Positions 15,201 through 26,639 of a stretch of 64,000 nt of DNA are shown here, one piece after another. Where the stretch lies: positions 24,586,590-24,650,589 of the forward strand of contig CM068842.1 of the NCBI GenBank assembly GCA_028554795.2, given 5' to 3'. The stretch comes from Sinohyriopsis cumingii (lineage: Eukaryota; Mollusca; Bivalvia; Unionida; Unionidae). The notes beneath the pieces were generated by a model, which had not been told where the DNA came from, did no database searches, and was given only the letters and a program-made list of their open reading frames with translations. The stretch's first letter is position 1, and each line of letters begins with the position of its first letter. A program made the position numbers and the translations under genes.

Positions 15201-18200
15201 TGACCAACACTGTATGCTTTAATAACATGGCCCAAGCATTTCTGCTTATGATCCCATTGATTGTTCCATGTTAGCAATCAGTGTGATGATAAACACAAAT
15301 GCATGTCCCATGTTAGTAAAGCATAAAACTGTTCCATGTTAGGGACCCTGAGTGGCAGATTGGTCTGAGGTGCTTGCCTTTACAGTTCACCCAAACATCT
15401 TACCTCTGTCCATGTGAGTTTGAATCCCACCTTAACCGGCATGTTTATGTGAGACAGCTTGCCAGTAGCTTCCCATTCCATGGTTCTTTCAGGGTTCTTC
15501 TTTCACTATATATCATGGCCACCATGTATAGCCAGCCTATAATGTGCTGGAAAATGGCATTAAATCCTAAAGACAAGATCAAACTGCTTCCAGGGGTGGC
15601 AAAGTGGTCTAAGGTGCTCACCTTCATTGACAACTCACACATCTCACCTCTGCCCACCCCCGTTTGAGACTTGGCTTAGTCAATGTGGGTATGTGAGAAA
15701 GCTTGTCAGTAGCTTCCAGTGGGTTGTTGGTTCTTCCTCCACCAAATACACTGGCTGCCTTATGTATAGCCTATCATGTGCTGAAAATGACCTTGAAACC
15801 ACAAGAACGGTTATTATTAATCTGTACTGCTGGCTATCACTCCAGTGTCACTCGGGGCACACAACTTTTACCAAGTAAAATCTGGCCTGAAGGGGTAGAC
15901 AATGACAGTGGCTTATTAAGCTGGTTTTAAGAAATGTTACAAAGTATCATTAATCTGTTATTGTGTATAACCCATTCTAATATCTCTCAATTATTGAATG
16001 GATATTGTTCTTGTTTTTTTTTTGTATTTTATACCAAGTCGTTGTAGGTGGTACTTGGTTGTGGGCAGGTGATTTCATAATGTCAGTGCAGTACTGGCTA
16101 TATAGTGTTGATTAATAATTCTAATGTAAAAGTAAAAGATTGTAAAAGGGGCCATGATCACTGTAGCCTGAGTTTATTTTCTGCATGATACTGTTGCTAT
16201 GGCCCCTTTAGACAGCAAACATAGAGATGGGTTTTATAATTATTGATTATACTCTGATTCTTGCAGGAATATGAAAAGAAGGCAGAGGAGGCAAAGAAAG
16301 AATACCAACTTGCTATGGAAGAGTATAAAAAGAAATTGAAGGAAGAGGGCAAAGAAGTGGGGTAGGTGTCTTTATTATAGACTTTGAAAAGTAATTGTTT
16401 GTGTTCGTCATGTGGCACTGGTTATTATTACAAAGGTGTGCTCTTATCTTTAAGAATTGTACTTAAAAAAAGAAACAAAGGCAGCAGCTTTGTATATGTT
16501 TTAGTAGAACTAAATATGGAATAGCAGCAAAAAATAAAATCGCAGTTAATTTCCAGGTCTTTATCATGGCATTGGTTGACCTTTGGGATTAAAGTATCTG
16601 GAGATATACCAGCATGAATGTTTTATTCTTCATACTTTGTCAAATGTAGAACAGCTGTGTTAAGATGTCATCGTCTTGTCTCAGAATATGCCTTTCCTGG
16701 AAGAAGGTGAGGGAAGGACAGCTGTATCTTCACTCTTGACATATAAAGGTCATTATATACGATGAGAAAATGTTAATATGATTGATAGCTGTATGAAGAG
16801 GGCTGTAAATTATAAGGTTGTAAGGGCATCGCAGAAATCCTTGTCAGAAAAAAACTATAAAAAAATGTCTTTGTCCAGGTCAATTGTTTTGCATTTGCAT
16901 GAAGCACAGTGTGGAAGATTTGGTTGTTAATTATCTCTTCTCTGCTCCCATACCCAGACTTGTTCAAGATAAGATTTTCCTTGCAAGAAGAAATTGCACT
17001 ATTTCTTCTGTTTTGTAGATAATGTAATACCTTCCAGATTTAAGTGAAGAAATTAAATTTTAATAAAAAGTGTTTAAAAGCATTCATGTAGTGCAAAACA
17101 AAGTGTGTGTTGGCCAAGGTGAGCACTACACCTGATCAAATGGAGCAGCCTGAAATGGCCTAAAAGGTTGAATAAATATCACTGAAACCTAACTGGTAGT
17201 CTGTTTGGAAGCAAAGATGAGAACAGAGTAGGAACAGATAACAAGTCCATGTCAGTCTGTTTGTAATCTGCATTCTTGAAAGACAACTAGTCTGTCAACA
17301 CACATAAAATGACACCAAGCAACTACTGAGAGACCTTTTAAAGATGAAAAGACCATCAAGTTGATATGTATATCAATAATGTATTATATTGTCGGCTGTG
17401 TATCATGATTTATATCTATATGTGGCAGAGGTTTATCATTTCTCCCCGAGGGTTAAGGGACTATTTTAATCTATATTATCTAAATTTTATTGTAATCATT
17501 CAGTTGTAAGCATTAGATAAATTCAGAAAATAAGATTTCATACCTCCTTTGTATTGTGCTTTGTAGCTATAGTGTTTAAACAGTTTGAAAAACATGACAG
17601 TTGGATGGGATAATCATTTGCAATGTCCAAATGTCAAGTTAGCCATTGGTCATGAAAGCTTATTTGTCTGTCATGTTCAGAAATAAAGCCAAGTTTGGAT
17701 ATCTAGTCAATCCATGGGTCGAACCTGTCTTCATTATTCTGTGTATGGGTCAATTTCAGACATTGCAGTGGGGCATCATTGTTTTATCTTTATCCATGTT
17801 TCTAGTTCCTATGTCAGATGTAGTTTAGAGATTCATAGGTTTTGTCTGTTTTTCCTTCTGTAGTGGTGGTGATAGTAGTGGAAGCAAGAAGAGAAGTCCC
17901 AAAAAGTCAGTCAGTGATAGTCGAGCTGGGGCAGGTTCTGACTACAAGAGTAAAGAGTTCATTTCCAGTTCTGAGGATACCTCTGAGGATGATGATAAGC
18001 CACTGAAGAAGAAGGCTAAAGACAAAGATGAGGATGAGGAAGATGAAAATTCCGATGAAGAGGCAGAGGTACTGTATAGTTTCTAATTATCTCTACCCTT
18101 TTAGACCATAGAAGCCTATGAGATGTTCTTTCTAGTTGGACCTAAATGAAAATGGTGCAGATCTGATGTCTAATATGGCTACCATTGTGGCCATCTTGAA

Positions 18201-19377
18201 AATCTTGTTATTATTGCTACACCTGATTGGGTGGTTGTATCATCATATTTTTTTTAAATAAAAGACATGATGTCTGATTTGGCCTATCTGAAAATGGTGC
18301 AGATCAGAGGTTAAATATGGCCACCACGACATAATTTTTTTCAATTTTTGGACCTGCCAGCCTTTATGCTTTGTCATTAAGTCTTACAAAATGACCCTTG
18401 AATTACAGACTTAGAAAATAGTTGCTAAAATGTGCTAGGTATGTAAATACAACCATTGCTTTCAAAATATGTTACTGGCTTGTCCAGGTTAGGTCTCAGT
18501 CCAGGTTTCCATATTTGATCATTAGGTTCAGTAGAGTTGGTCAGGGAACCAGACTATTTGACAGGAGTACCCGAGATGCTTTAATTATCACATGCTTGTC
18601 ATGCAAAATGCTTTCCTGATAAAGCTTTGCTGAGAGCATTATCTACAAATGTCCTTTAAGCAAAACTATGTTGCAGGTGAAAGGGACGGTCAGCCTCATA
18701 AAAAGTTAAGATAATCATTATCAATGTACACTTAAGGAGCATTCAGAATATTGGAAACATCTGGAAAGGCAATACTTTTGTTTATTGGACATCACATGTC
18801 ATTTTGAATATGTCTCATGACTGGGGTGATAATTGCTGTCACCAAGTTAAGAGGTCCAGCAAGAAGCATTTAACTCCATGTGGTTGGGAACTGTACCCAG
18901 GCTGTGCTCTGTATAACAGCCTGAATCTGAGTTTTACAGAAGTTTAAACTGGCTGCTATTTTTTGAGTGATTTCCCCCATTTTCACTTATTCATTGATGT
19001 TAATTCCTTCCACCAGTGATAGAATTGTTCTTATATGTTAGAGGTTCGGCCATTGTTATTAATATGCTTGGTGTTAACATGATCAGTGATCATTTGTAAT
19101 AAGAACTGTAGTTTTTTTGATGAGGCTTTTTGGGAAATGTATATTGTGTATGTACCAAAATGAATGAAATAAAAGACAACTCATCCAGATTAACTTCATT
19201 GTTCCTCTCATTGGTTTTAACATTGTTTTCAGTACATACATCTTTGTAGATATTGAGGAATTATTATTATTATTTCAGTTGCCAGAGGATGAGGAAATAT
19301 TGAGCACACCACCCTCATCTGGGAAGGAAGATTCAGAATCTGAAGACGGTTCAGGGGGAGGATCAGAGTCAGATTAA
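78..19377 (+). CDS. SSRP1: SSRP1, FACT complex subunit (C-terminal half, seven exons)
   Basis: Seven exons joined by GT-AG introns give the C-terminal part of SSRP1, the HMG-box subunit of the nuclear FACT histone chaperone, which works with SPT16 to disassemble and rebuild nucleosomes during transcription and replication. In order the exons encode: an acidic segment with DSDEDDNHDAYMVRMK, close to the conserved SSRP1 acidic region; a short linker with SFNPG; a Ser/Asp segment followed by a Lys/Arg segment; one HMG box with PDKPKRPATAYFLWF and a TELSKKAGAMWKEL helix; a Lys/Glu helix; and a Ser/acidic tail ending at TAA 19375-19377. Exon phases are compatible throughout: CDS pieces 78-213, 2477-2525, 8216-8375, 10910-11107, 16267-16361, 17864-18068 and 19279-19377. 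The N-terminal PH-like domains lie upstream of the window. No disabling change is seen, so this looks like a live gene. Confidence 0.93.
214..2476 (+). other. SSRP1 intron (with a SINE fragment)
   Basis: Intron of about 2.3 kb from GTGAGA to TTTCAG. It contains a 5'-truncated SINE at about 885-1030. The rest is AT-rich with no coding signal that I can support. Confidence 0.8.
885..1030 (+). mobile_element. 5'-truncated tRNA-derived SINE
   Basis: Matches the 3' two thirds of the full SINE at 11412-11654: the GCCAGTAGCTT segment, the TTCTTCCTCCACCA segment, CATGTATAGCCTATCTTG, CTGAAAAATG, ATTAAACCCTA, then a CAA-rich tail. The tRNA head is missing. Confidence 0.75.
2477..2525 (+). CDS. SSRP1: SSRP1 exon B
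   Basis: A 49-nt exon between TTTCAG and GTAAGT, encoding DVSFNPGSLTGSEVAE. This is equivalent to the SFNPG segment of vertebrate SSRP1. It ends two bases into a Glu codon that the next exon completes. Confidence 0.88.
2590..2912. repeat. Degenerate tandem array, units about 60-90 bp
   Basis: Four diverged units share GCCATAGRGTATRCTG, TTATAGAGAGA, ATGATACAGTACT and TCATTATAATGCTG in the same order. No coding signal. Confidence 0.6.
2930..3545. repeat. Degenerate tandem array, units about 125-130 bp
   Basis: About four diverged units each carry TTGAAATCAAACAAAGCTTGG, GTTATGCTGTGGAAACC, then a GGGCCATAACTC-like segment. The texture matches the degenerate intronic arrays elsewhere in this window. 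Confidence 0.6.
3988..4868 (+). pseudogene. Transposon-derived ORF relic with C2H2 zinc-finger tail
   Basis: A 180-codon open frame (3988-4530) contains CNAPGHSAYNTIEQRMAPLS, GSHLDSNGKTCDVELER and GRFLPPPV. After frame changes and a stop it continues as a C2H2-like finger near 4586-4662 (CNQCGLHF, then a HAHIQRHA segment). From memory this layout resembles a repetitive protein family in invertebrate genomes, but I cannot name the transposon family. It lies inside an SSRP1 intron on the same strand, has no introns of its own, and is broken by at least one frameshift and a TGA near 4581. It is therefore a relic rather than an exon. Function unknown. Confidence 0.5.
5461..5996. repeat. AT-rich minisatellite, about 40-bp unit
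   Basis: Repeats of ATTATTATTTCACATGTATT followed by GTTATTAGTAGTATAGTATC, with small indels, about a dozen copies. Confidence 0.85.
7411..7875. repeat. 46-bp minisatellite
   Basis: GTTGCACTGCATATGCCC recurs every 46 bp (7475, 7521, 7567, 7613 and onward) with CATACAGTATTTATGTG between. The unit has no stop in several frames, which creates long but meaningless open frames on both strands. Confidence 0.9.
8000..8215 (+). repeat. Tandem duplications of the SSRP1 exon C 3' splice-site region
   Basis: The segment TTAATTTGTTTTCAGATA plus the first bases of exon C (acagtaatcctccctcca) occurs upstream in three diverged copies, with CAG acceptors near 8013, 8105 and 8158, before the acceptor at 8215 used for the conserved reading frame. 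The copy at 8158 would put TAA directly in frame. Confidence 0.75.
8216..8375 (+). CDS. SSRP1: SSRP1 exon C
   Basis: Follows TTTTCAG and ends before GTAAAT. The first base completes the split Glu codon. It encodes YDSNPPSTDSSYS, a Ser/Asp/Gly stretch and a basic KEKRKSKSAK segment. It ends on a codon boundary. It is chosen over three upstream duplicate acceptors because it alone joins in frame to the conserved sequence without early stops. Confidence 0.88.
8376..10909 (+). other. SSRP1 intron (28-bp minisatellite, dispersed repeat)
   Basis: Contains a dispersed degenerate repeat with CATCTTGAAAATCTTGTTA (about 8470-8750 and 9130-9560) and a 28-bp minisatellite between these. The 9.6-10.9 kb part is AT-rich with no supported gene. 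Confidence 0.75.
8745..9125. repeat. 28-bp minisatellite
   Basis: TCTAGTCAGTCCTAAATG followed by TCTTGCAGTG recurs every 28 bp (8761, 8789, 8817 and onward), about 13 copies. Confidence 0.9.
10910..11107 (+). CDS. SSRP1: SSRP1 exon D (HMG box)
   Basis: A 198-nt exon, phase 0 at both ends, between TTTCAG and GTAAGT. It encodes a basic lead and most of one HMG box: PDKPKRPATAYFLWF, SRENIKKENP, then SITELSKKAGAMWKEL. The aromatic Phe/Trp residues of the HMG core are present. This is the DNA-bending module of FACT. Confidence 0.95.
11412..11654 (+). mobile_element. Full-length tRNA-derived SINE with perfect 12-bp TSD
   Basis: Head GGGGCCCCGAGTGGTCTAAA carries an A-box-like GAGTGGTCTAAAGCG. GGTTTGAGTCC at 11477-11487 is a B box. 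A conserved body follows, ending CTGAAAAATGGCGTTAAACC, and a CAA-repeat tail. It is flanked by ATGAACAGAGGC at 11400-11411 and again at 11655-11666, a perfect 12-bp target site duplication. The perfect TSD indicates a comparatively recent insertion. Confidence 0.9.
12830..13260. repeat. Degenerate tandem array, about 125-bp units
   Basis: Three or more diverged units share TTCAAAATTTATTCAAA, the words GTTACTAAAAATAGA, and TGACATTTCAAAA in the same order. Confidence 0.55.
13640..15110. repeat. Degenerate long-unit array
   Basis: Recurring words AGGTCACAGAGACCCATA, TTTCATGCTTCACTG, AAATCATCAAATT and GATGAGTACTACACC appear at intervals of a few hundred bases. No coding signal. Confidence 0.5.
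14109..14148 (+). mobile_element. SINE 3' fragment
   Basis: CATGTATAGCCTATCTTG followed by ACTGAAAAATGACATTAAA matches the 3' body of the SINE at 11412-11654. Confidence 0.6.
15342..15580 (+). mobile_element. tRNA-derived SINE (diverged)
   Basis: GGGACCCTGAGTGG head, GTTTGAATCCCA as B box, then the shared body to TGGCATTAAATCCTAAAG. It is followed at once by a second copy. Confidence 0.75.
15592..15805 (+). mobile_element. tRNA-derived SINE (diverged, second of a head-to-tail pair)
   Basis: Begins CCAGGGGTGGCAAAGTGGTC and carries GTTTGAGACTTGG in the B-box position. It ends TGCTGAAAATGACCTTGAAA. Same family as 11412-11654. Confidence 0.7.
16267..16361 (+). CDS. SSRP1: SSRP1 exon E
   Basis: Between TTGCAG and GTAGGT. 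It encodes EYEKKAEEAKKEYQLAMEEY and a Lys/Glu tail, which completes the third HMG-box helix. It ends two bases into a Gly codon. Confidence 0.92.
16362..17863 (+). other. SSRP1 intron
   Basis: 1.5-kb intron, AT-rich. I see no gene or clear repeat in it. Confidence 0.8.
17864..18068 (+). CDS. SSRP1: SSRP1 exon F (Ser/acidic region)
   Basis: Follows TTCTGTAG and ends before GTACTG. It encodes a Gly/Ser stretch, SKEFISSSEDTSEDDDKP and an acidic run. The SKEF.SS(S/D)E segment is conserved in animal SSRP1 tails. Confidence 0.92.
18069..19278 (+). other. SSRP1 last intron
   Basis: 1.2-kb intron. About 18125-18320 carries the dispersed CATCTTGAAAATCTTGTTA repeat, and about 18520-18930 carries a second dispersed repeat also present at 26640-27080. 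Confidence 0.75.
18520..18930 (+). repeat. Dispersed repeat, copy 1
   Basis: Shares GGTCAGGGAACCAGACTA and GTTTATTGGACATCACATG followed by TGAATATGTCTCATG with 26640-27080, in the same order, orientation and rough spacing. Family not recognised. Confidence 0.6.
19279..19377 (+). CDS. SSRP1: SSRP1 terminal coding exon
   Basis: Follows ATTTCAG. It encodes EEILSTPPSS, matching the conserved LASTPPSS tail of SSRP1, then a Ser/Glu/Gly end and TAA. Confidence 0.93.
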   Translation: MPEDEEILSTPPSSGKEDSESEDGSGGGSESD

Positions 19378-19549
19378 ACATCAGTTGAAAGATGAAAAGA
19401 TCAAAAACATTGTTCAACCTTTTTCCAGTTCCATGATTGATCACTTTGTAGGTAAAGGAAACGATCACGGAAATATTAAAATACCAAATTTTAACATTCA
19501 AGAGGCATTTTTTGTTAGTGGGTCTCTCTAGGGCAGTTTAGACATTTTG

Positions 19550-19555
19550 AATAAA
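19550..19555 (+). promoter_or_regulatory. Candidate polyadenylation signal of SSRP1
   Basis: First AATAAA after the stop codon, about 170 nt downstream. Confidence 0.5.
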
Positions 19556-20296
19556 GAAAATGCTTATCTCCAGACTATATTTACATATTAAGGGTCCAGT
19601 ATTCAGTGATCACATGCACCATGTGACCCCTTTTGTTTTTGTTGTGAAGAGTGGTTTTAAATGCCTTGACAGTTTTACAGTTTCTTATTGGTACAGCATA
19701 TTCTGCTTAAATAGTTTATCCCATTGTCTCACCTTACTGACCTCTCTCTGTACTGACCTATACAATCTTGATTGGTGCAGTGTGAAAACCTAGAAAAGTG
19801 GGTAATAGGTTGTTCTTTTTCTTGCTAGAACTGTCCACTTCAAATGCAACAAAGTGGACTAAAGGGTTTTGTCCAAATTTTGAACTTCATATTGTTGTTC
19901 TAAAGTATGACTTGTTTCAGAATCATATCCATGTCTATATCCTGAATGGATACATCAGATTAATAATGTATGACTTGAGAAAATTGTATGCATATGCATT
20001 TCAAACCATTAACTTTATTTTAAACTATGCTTTGATCCATCTAGTTTATGTAGTTTAAAGCTGTTGTGAAGTTCAGGTTTGAAACACAATATATATTTGT
20101 ATGTCACTTTGATGTCAAATTTTAATGCTAAATACACAAAATACATTTTGGTTACAGCAATGTTGGATTCAGCAGGTACAGCTTATCTTCCTGATATTTT
20201 TTACCAACTTTTAGCCAAAAAAACTGCCTCTTAAATAAACAAAATCAACTGACAAATATATATTGCTATTGAGCAGACATTCAAAATCTTAATTTG

Positions 20297-20595
20297 TTTC
20301 TGTCATGACATTGCATAGTGATTTAACTCCAGATTTCTGTCATGACATTGCATAGTGATTTATCTCCAGATTTCTGTTATGACATTGCATAGTGATTTAA
20401 CTCCAGATTTCTGTCATGACATTGCATAGTGATTTGTCTCCAGATTTCGGTCATGACATTGCATTGTGATTTAACTCCAGATTTCTGTCATGACATTGCA
20501 TAGTGATTTATCTCCAGATTTCTGTCATGGCATTGCATAGTGATTTAACTCCAGATTTCTGTCATGACATTGCATAGTGATTTATCTCCAGATAC
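20297..20595. repeat. 37-bp minisatellite, about 8 copies
   Basis: GACATTGCATAGTGATTTA followed by WCTCCAGATTTCTGTCAT repeats with few changes. Confidence 0.92.
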
Positions 20596-21370
20596 TATAT
20601 TAATACACTTTCCTGGAGAAAAATGGAAAAATGGATGCCACTGATTCCTTACTCATAAAAATTGCTTATGTAAAAAAATTGATCATGTTACCACCAGTTT
20701 TCAAGGAGAAAATAGTTTTCGAGTTAAATTGTTTAGTTATGGCATAAATTGTTTACTTTCTTCAGACGTAAAATCTCAGGTGTGTGTATGTTTTCCTTCT
20801 TTAATCAGATTTCTTATAATGGCTTATAATGTATAAATTTCAGATGCCATGTTGACAGCTGTTGATGCCTGCATTTAAAAATATGTAAGAGTTTTTTTAA
20901 TTTGAAGGACAATGTGTGCTGAAAATAAACGACCTAAAAATTTGGGGTTTTTTTGAAGGTCACATTATCAGCAAAATTGTATGAAAAGCACTTTCCACTT
21001 TTTCACTTTTGATCAAAATGTCGTTATAATGTTAAAATTATAAATATAAGTGTTTTTTGTTTCGACTGACTGATTTTCACGAGTATGAACTCATGTCTTT
21101 TTCTCTTTCATTCAGAATTCTACACTTTACATTTTTTTTTGTTGGCTGTTGGTTGACATTCAGATAATCTAGTATCATTTATTTTCTTGGGTACTTAAAT
21201 TCGTGGTTTTGCCTGTTAAAGTTTGCCTATTTGTAGGTATTTATTTTTGTGGATTAGCCTCTACAGATACCCAAACTAGAGAATACAGAAGAGCAAACAA
21301 AAGTCCCTTCTGGTTAAAACAGTACTACCATCTGTACAAATCATGCACTGTTAAGATCAGTCACTTCCAC

Positions 21371-21513
21371 CAGTGGTTCTTAACCTGTGGGTCGTGACTC
21401 AAAATTTTGTCATCATGCAGTTTTGAGGGAGCTGCCAAGTTCAACCTTAATTATTTGACATTTCCAACCGAGGTGGTGTTTTTAGCATTTGATGTTAAGG
21501 TTAAGAACCACTG
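21371..21513. mobile_element. hAT-like MITE
   Basis: 143 bp bounded by CAGTGGTTCTTAACCT and its near-complement AGGTTAAGAACCACTG. The CAGTGGTTCT start is typical of hAT family ends. The 8-bp flanks (ACTTCCAC, ACTTAAAT) are only partly alike. Confidence 0.65.
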
Positions 21514-24500
21514 ACTTAAATTGAACATGTAAGAGAGCCAATGCAACCAACAACACTGAGCTAATTAGTTATTAAAGATCTCTTAATGCTGTCCTAGGTT
21601 GCACCATCAATACATTCTAATGACTATGGTATTAACACAGTGGGCTAAAGAGTATTAAAATCAACACAGATGCCCATCACATTGGATAGTGTTATTTATT
21701 CCATGTGAACCAAATACAGGATCAGCTGCCCCATGCTTAGCAAGGAGTGTTAACATTTCACATGTTCAGAATGTGAAGATGCGAACTAAATTAAAAAATT
21801 TGGAACAACTTTGTTTGAGCCTGCCTCATGTTCAAATCAACTTTTAACCAATAGACTTACAATCAATAAAGACTACAAAGAAGAATTAAAATCACATTTC
21901 TAAAACTGGAAATAGGTCGTGGAGACCTTAAAACCTCATTAATCAAGGCAATTCAAGCTGAATGGACAAATAAGGATCTCGTGAAAATGTGTGGAAGATC
22001 AGACCTAATTATCTGTTGTGAATGCTGAGCTTATTGAATTCATCAACTTCAGGATTAATAACCAGACAAACCTGGCTAACATGATGATGGTGTAATTAAT
22101 ATATATGCAGAGTTTCATTGTTAATTGTGCTTTAGGCAGTAGCTTTGGTATTTTACAGGCAAGCTTTGACAAGGATTAAAATTGTATGGCAACAACTATT
22201 AACAGTGTAAGAGTATGTGCAATGAAGTAATATAAATTGCTTCATAAATCTTATTTTCAAAGGGTTAAAATAAAACAAATGTGTGTAAGAGCTAATATTT
22301 AATTACCACATGACATAAATGAAGTTGATTTATAAAAAAAAAAGTTTTGTTGATCTTTAGGAATGAAGTGAATTAAGTAAATGGCAGGACAATGATTTTT
22401 TTAAAAATCATATGTGGTTAATTTTTAGTTGGGTCTTTAAATTCATCTTTCAGGCAAATTCCACGAAAATTGGTACTATAGTATACAACATTTAGCATAT
22501 AATATCCGTTTGTTACACTCATTTCACTCATATTACCCTCACGGGACTGTCATATTACCCGCATATGACTGTCATTTTACCCTCATGTGACTTGTACTTA
22601 CATGACACGTATTACCAGGCATTTACCTGATCATTCAGGCTATAAGTACCAGCAGCTTTTTTGCTGAAAATTGACCAGCTCTACTTGTATTAGTCCAGAA
22701 GGGATTTCACCAAACATGGGGGTGGTAGGTATTAAGGAATTTCATAAGTATAAAAACGGCATTTGTTACCAATGTCTTGAGGTGTGTCCACCCATTTTTT
22801 GATTTACCTCTGTTGAACACTTTTTTGTATGTCCTCAAAAGATTTGCAACTGTTGTATAATATTGTGGCTCACCACTGGTACTTTATTTTAAAAACTATA
22901 TAATGCACTCTTCCGATCTTGATGTCATACAGTTCAAATATATTATTTACTTACAGTTGAAATGATGCATATAACCAGTCTTCATCCATAATTTCATATG
23001 AATTCATACAGTTTAAGTTCCCAAATAGGCATAAATGCTTTTGTTGCTCATACATATGTATTGTAAATATAAAAAATATATGCATGTACAAATGTGGTAC
23101 AGTGTTTATATTAGTCCATTCTTATGGAATATAAAAAAGCATTACTTTTAACATTGTGAATTCAATCATACATAACAGTATTTCAGTGATGCATGTATCT
23201 GTTATATGTGTTCATTCAGTTTTATGAAAGATTGACAGAAGCATTACACAAAATATTTATGTTGTGTATTTTATAAATAGTGTAAATGCTATGAAACATG
23301 CAATCATTAGTTCATTTCAATAAAAGTGGTATAATGCAAAATTGTTTTTGATTTTTATTTAACTTTTAAACCCATGTTGTACTGTCAGAAATATTTTTTC
23401 ATTCTCTCACATGATTTTGTCATTCTGCAACTTTGGAGCCTATGGTGATCTTGACAATCATGGTATCACTACTCCAGTACAGAAAGTCATATCAATGAAG
23501 TGTTTTCACCAGAAGATTTCTTATGATGTCTGGTTAGTTATAAGTGAAAGTAGTGCTGATCTGACATCCTTTATGTCCGCCACAGCAACGATCTTGATAT
23601 TCTTCATATTGGTATTCCTCCTAAACAATCATATTGACATGAAATGTTCACCAAAAGATTTCTTATTATCTGGGTTGATCATAAAAGAAAATAGTGCTAA
23701 TCTCACATCCAATATGTCTGCCTTGGTAGCCATGTTGAAAATCTTGTTATCAATACTTTACCTTCATGGATGGTCATATATAAATGGAATTTTCACCAAG
23801 AGACTTCATGTGATGTCTAGTTGGTCCTGCATAATGGTGCTGATCTGACCAGACATATCAGTATGCAGCCCTACCATCTCTTACTATTTTGCAGTAAGCC
23901 TTACGAAAATTACCTTCAAAATACGAACTTATGGGATACAAGCAAAAACTATGGGAAAAATGATCGTTGCCGAAATATCCAGATAAAGTGTGATCCCGCT
24001 ATAACACGGTATTTGGGAGCCGTCGAATCCGATCGTGTTATAGACCGAACCGTGTTATAAACAGCCAGGTCAGTTAGCTGAAGAAAATGATGCATGTACC
24101 CCAAACAAATTGCGGGGGGTAATAAATGCAGGCGAAAAAATACGTGCTTCATAGGCATAGTTACCATCTTAAATCAATGCATGTTAATGAGAAATACACC
24201 TGTAGGGAAAACAGAGAAGGCATATATACTAGTTTACTTTATTTAGAGAACCACGAATTGGGATATATACGTGAATACTGTTTATATATACATGTCTAAT
24301 GTATAGTATGAATAGAGTATCAACACCGTATACTCACCCGTGAATCTCATCGTATGCATTAAATCCACAATACAAGCGATTCCATCAGAAATATGCACAC
24401 ACATTTAAAATATTCAATAATTTTGTCACAGGTCATATTGGTCTGAATTCAGTGGAAAAACAGCACAATCACGTAACGAATGACTAAATTACTAAACACA

Positions 24501-26639
24501 TTTTCTTTCAGTACGTCCCAAGTCAGATGAAGTTAGCGTTTTAAGTCGCCGTCGGTAGCGTTCGTAAGCATAAACGTTTTCCCTGCTAAAAGGAAACTTT
24601 CATGTCGGTTAACTTGTTCCAGTCACGTTGGAAAATGCAAAAATCCATCAGATTCCTTTACTTTTAGTGTGGTACTGACTTCATTTGAAGAAAAGTTCTT
24701 TGTTTTTATTGAAGATTGTAGTCGGCTTTCTTTGATGAAGGGTGCATGCGTTATTGAAGTCACCGCTGAAGGACATCTTTGGAGAACCAAACAAAAGCCC
24801 ATTTCAGATTGTGGCAGCAACATCAATAATTGTATTGCATGATTGCGACTGATTTTTTTCCATTTGCCAAGTACGTTTTCATAACAAGCGATGCTTCAAA
24901 ATTAATGTTTCCTTTGAAATTTCTGCAAACTATTTTATCTGGGTACATTTATAAAAAGGAATTGACCGTCGTTTGGTCTATTGTAGTTACTGTTCCTCCC
25001 TGCCTATTGAATAAACCAATAAGTAAGATGTTTGTTTGTTGTTGAGTTTTTTATTTTGTTTTTTTTTGTTTTTTTTTTACATTTGTGTTACCAACGTGAT
25101 GCTGCCTTCCTTATACGAATGCGTCAGAAATTTAACAATCGGGTGTTCTAAAAGATTTAATTCTGACTGAAAAAAGGAATTTTACCATCTACATACAAAT
25201 GTCAATGTAAATATATTAATTACTAGCGAGTGCCCGAAAATCCGACGAAAGATAGATTACGAGATAATGCCTCGTCCGGTTGGTCTCCGTTACCAGAAAT
25301 GCCAACAACAAAAAAGCGGATATCTCAGATCATAAAGTACTCATGCTAGATGTCAAGATAAGTGGATTATGATATAACAATGCACTGTTTAGATGGTTTG
25401 TCAATATGGACAAAGAATTTGTTTATGTAACAATAGATAAATTTCAGTGCATTTTATATTCTGTTTGCGGTTTCCTTTCATGGGGCCTCCGAATTTCTCC
25501 ACTCCAAACCAATGGTTTTATATACAAGTTTAAAACAGCCAACAATGTCGCCAATATAAAAAAATCGCCAGATGGTAAATTTTGTCGCCAATAAGGAAAC
25601 ATATCCAAGTTTGTGACATTGGCGAAGCCCTACGCGATCCAAGAATAAACTTTTTACACATTATTTTTCGCACTTTTAAGAAGAAGAAACTACTTTTTCC
25701 ATTACGAGAAAAATACATATAAAATTGCAGGAGCCACGCAACGATCGTCTTGTATTATTCAAACGCGATCTCTTCCACAAAATGATAATAAACCTTTAAC
25801 TGTTATTTTTTTGGTGCTTTTAAGAAAGTTTTTTCTTTCTTTTCTGTATGAGCAAAATACATGTATATGAAATTTCGGGAGCCACACCACGACCGTGTTA
25901 TGTCGGAATTCGTGTTATAACAGCGTGCTATAGGTGGCGCTCAGCAGATAATATGTAGTTTTGAGAGAGTGACGTATGTAAGGTGAAGTAGTTCGCATTT
26001 AAAACATGCACAGTGGAGAGAATGTTTGCATACCTCTATGCTTCATTAATGTAATGTGGATGATATTTCTTTTGGATATTGTACTTTTGGAAATTTTACA
26101 TGATTTAAGCACACTGCTAACTAAAATGACTGCTCCCTTGTGTTAAAAAATCAGTCTGAATTAGTCTAAAGTACACTATACATAGCAGTTATTAAAATAG
26201 GGAAAATGAATTTTGCCAGACTAGACAATACCAGCTTCTGAAAGTGCAATGAATGAATTACCAAATATATAAAATGTAAAAAGGTTATCGCTCTTTTTTT
26301 ATACAATTTACCTCTGAAGTTCAGGAAGTGAAAATGACCAAGTAGAGCTAGCACTTTTTTGAAAGGTGCACATTTGAAGTAAGGTCAAGCTGTATACTCT
26401 ATAACCCATAGTACACCCATCAATCATACACCAAAATAAAGGAAATTAAAGGTTCTTTGCATTATACCTAAGATATACAAGGTCTTTTTTAAATAGCCAG
26501 TATAACCAGTGAGGAAAGCCGGGGAAATTCTTTCTCTTTAAAATCCTAAACCTATGGAAAATACGAAACTGTAGAGCGCCACCACAGCGGGGACATGCTG
26601 TTATTGGTTCGTCCGTATTTGATTTGCATCCGGATTTCA

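Larger units (their letters stand above)
11108..16266 (+). other. SSRP1 intron (SINEs and degenerate arrays)
   Basis: 5.2-kb intron with a full SINE (11412-11654), a SINE scrap (14109-14148), two head-to-tail SINEs (about 15342-15805), and long degenerate arrays at about 12830-13260 and 13640-15110. No gene supported. Confidence 0.8.
19378..23340 (+). other. SSRP1 3' UTR and downstream AT-rich sequence
   Basis: No coding gene supported. It holds a possible polyadenylation signal at 19550-19555, a 37-bp minisatellite, a hAT-like MITE, and more distant AATAAA words (20234, 23319). How far the UTR runs cannot be judged from sequence alone. Confidence 0.5.

Noticed and set aside
23985-25950. DNA transposon bounded by CGTGTTATA-rich ends
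   Set aside because: The two ends are in direct, not inverted, orientation, and a third copy lies at 25730. This is better read as a dispersed repeat.
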